A stretch of 64,000 bases of DNA, taken from positions 558,001 through 622,000 of the forward strand of contig NW_001798978.1 of NCBI RefSeq assembly GCF_000165425.1. Direction: 5' to 3'. The stretch comes from Paramecium tetraurelia (Eukaryota; Ciliophora; Oligohymenophorea; Peniculida; Parameciidae). Of this stretch, positions 62,539 to 64,000 are shown piece after piece. Position numbers and translations under genes: made by a program. The stretch's first letter is position 1. Every line of letters begins with the position of its first letter. The notes under the pieces are model-generated. The model had not been told where the DNA came from. It saw nothing but the letters and a program-made list of their open reading frames with translations, and searched no databases.

Positions 62539-63518
62539 ATGTAGCAAATCAATTAGATCGCTGATCATTTGTATTTAATACAATAAGGCAACAACTCTTA
62601 CATTCACCGACAGCTGGGAGAATCAGATGTACTCTTTAATTATTAGTTCAATAGACTGTGGTTATAAAATCTGTGTTCCATGCTTAACTATTTATGGAAG
62701 ATGATAGTGTTTGTCACTCCGTTCATTAGAGAGAATGCCAAGATCTCTAGAATGAATGGAAAATACTCAGCTAGCTAAATCATCCAAACATAATCAAACC
62801 TTAATAATTTATTGCCAATCATTAGCTTGACCCAGCTGGAGGGAACCTCCAATGTTGCAGCTTATTCCTTGAAAATGCTTCTTGTGATCTTCATACTCTC
62901 TGCAAATCAAATGAAACATCCTTCAAAATTATAATCAAGTACTTTACTTAAATTTCAATTGCTGTCGAATATTTGCATTCCTAAAACATAGCACACAATG
63001 ACATCAAATTAGAGAACATGCTCGTGATCAATAGAAATGTTATCAAATTGGCTGACTTTGGATTCAGCTATAGACCTGCCTACGAGGACTTACTTTCCAA
63101 ATGGTTACCCAGAACTCTCACAGCTTATTCCAGTCCTGAAATTGTTAATTTTAGATTAAATGTTGCTGATGGTGAATATGATGAATTCTGTTTATTTGCC
63201 TCGGATGTGTATGCTTTAACCACAGCGCTATTTCTAGCTGTCTATAAGAGACCGCCTATCATGGGTAAGTTCCCAACTATAGATGATTAATATTATCATT
63301 TATTGATCAACCAACCTGATTTGTTTTGGCAATTAGATTTCATTCAGAAAGTAGACTCTTAATTAATGAGGGAACACATTCCTAAATAATTACTCGAAAA
63401 CTTTAAAGACTTAATTGAAGGTGGATTGGCTGAAGAATACAATAGGATTACTATTTAAGACTTCATAAATCACGAATTTTTCAAATATGCTATGCAAATT
63501 GAAGGAGAATAATATTGA
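62539..63518 (+). CDS. Divergent protein kinase
   Basis: 317 residues, intron 62629-62654 (26 nt). Kinase landmarks: VVIKSVF with the beta-3 Lys, NEWKILSQLNHPNIIK, YLHSQNIAHNDIKLENML (HND instead of HRD, catalytic Asp kept), LADFGFSY (intact DFG), YSSPEIVNF (APE replaced by SPE) and SDVYALTTALFLAV. The glycine loop is not recognisable: QLGESD lacks GxGxxG. The N-lobe is short and has a Cys-rich insert. It could be active, since Lys, Asp and DFG remain, or a pseudokinase that binds partners. The nearest group is unclear. It begins 29 bp after the roadblock stop on the same strand. Confidence 0.82.
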
Positions 63519-64000
63519 CATCATCAATTAATAGTAAATACTCAATCTATTAAATATATGACTAACTATATTATTATATTCTATTCCCACTATTTCAAAT
63601 AAATACCTTAACTCTAAAATGAAGTTTATTTTTTAAACTTCCGTTTTAGAGTGAGGAATTATAAAATTTATAATCAGAATTGTACAATATAATGCTCGAT
63701 AATATTTCAATATGAATCTACCTAAGTATTCTAACCCATAATGAAGTCATTAATTGTCAAATGTATTTGAATATTCTCTTAATTAATTTTGGGGATTTCA
63801 TTGTCAATTTTTATTCAATTGATTATTAGAGTTAATTTAATTTTTTAAATGTTATATTTATGAACTGATTTTTTTTACTTTGCTGTTAAAATTCATTAGG
63901 ATTTCAAACCCTTACTTTGCACTCAAGTTCATTTGAGACCAATAGTTTTATAAATTCTAATGGTAAGATTTGACTAATATTACTTTAATGATTGGCTAAT
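63519..64000. other. 3' spacer to the window edge
   Basis: 480 bp, AT-rich; an inverted repeat at 63611-63652 is its only clear structure. No gene start or stop that I can support before the right edge. Confidence 0.5.
63611..63652. repeat. Inverted repeat, hairpin of about 18 bp arms
   Basis: Left arm 63611-63628 (ACTCTAAAATGAAGTTTA) and right arm 63634-63652 pair along their whole length apart from one interruption (CA against CCG). The loop is five T residues. It lies 93 bp after the stop of the divergent kinase. It could be a transcript-end hairpin, a relic of a terminal-repeat element, or a protein-binding palindrome. Confidence 0.7.

Overview
The window is ciliate macronuclear DNA, almost certainly from a Paramecium of the aurelia type. 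It is very AT-rich and gene-dense. Conserved genes read correctly only if TAA and TAG are glutamine and TGA is the sole stop. They are also split by very small introns: about 75 inferred here, 18-33 nt long, mostly GTA...TAG. Introns were inferred by eye from frame and homology. Every coding length given was checked to be a whole number of codons after intron removal. Standard-code ORFs in this DNA are mostly fragments of longer genes.

Layout. 0-7.8 kb: a partial gene with tandem truncated-haemoglobin-like domains, a Cdc20/Cdh1 APC/C activator, a C2H2 zinc-finger protein, a cis-prenyltransferase (dolichol synthesis), a large unknown, a 75-residue protein and a two-EF-hand protein. 7.8-16.6 kb: WDR3/Utp12 (ribosome biogenesis), ALG8 (N-glycan glucosyltransferase), a ULK-like kinase, an unknown and an RRM protein. 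16.6-23.3 kb: a secreted protein, a PIN1 parvulin, the splicing factor RBM22, a coiled-coil gene with one in-frame TGA, a TPR/Cys-rich protein and an unknown. 23.7-34.5 kb: a sorting nexin, an FCP1/NIF-type phosphatase, a CDK, an unknown helical protein whose start overlaps the stop of a B-box-like protein, a C2HC zinc-finger protein and two smaller genes. 35.8-50 kb: two paralogous alpha/beta hydrolases, a bZIP factor, a long TPR protein ending in a CaaX box, a CPBP intramembrane protease and an ABCC (MRP) transporter. 50-64 kb: a 1509-residue type I membrane protein, the inner-arm dynein light chain p28 (DNALI1), a Q/P/M-rich protein, coiled-coil genes, a roadblock dynein light chain and a degenerate protein kinase.

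Most genes are unrelated housekeeping, signalling or ciliary genes, alternating strands with short spacers (14, 22, 30, 41 and 45 bp in the tightest cases). I see no operon, mobile element, CRISPR array, rRNA, convincing tRNA or integrated virus, and no clear multi-gene new system. The most unusual items are the multi-domain globin protein at the left edge, the in-frame TGA inside an otherwise intact coiled-coil gene, two start-to-start divergent pairs only 14 and 22 bp apart, a 4-nt stop/start overlap, an 18-nt intron, and a TPR protein with a C-terminal CaaX box next to a CAAX-protease-family gene.
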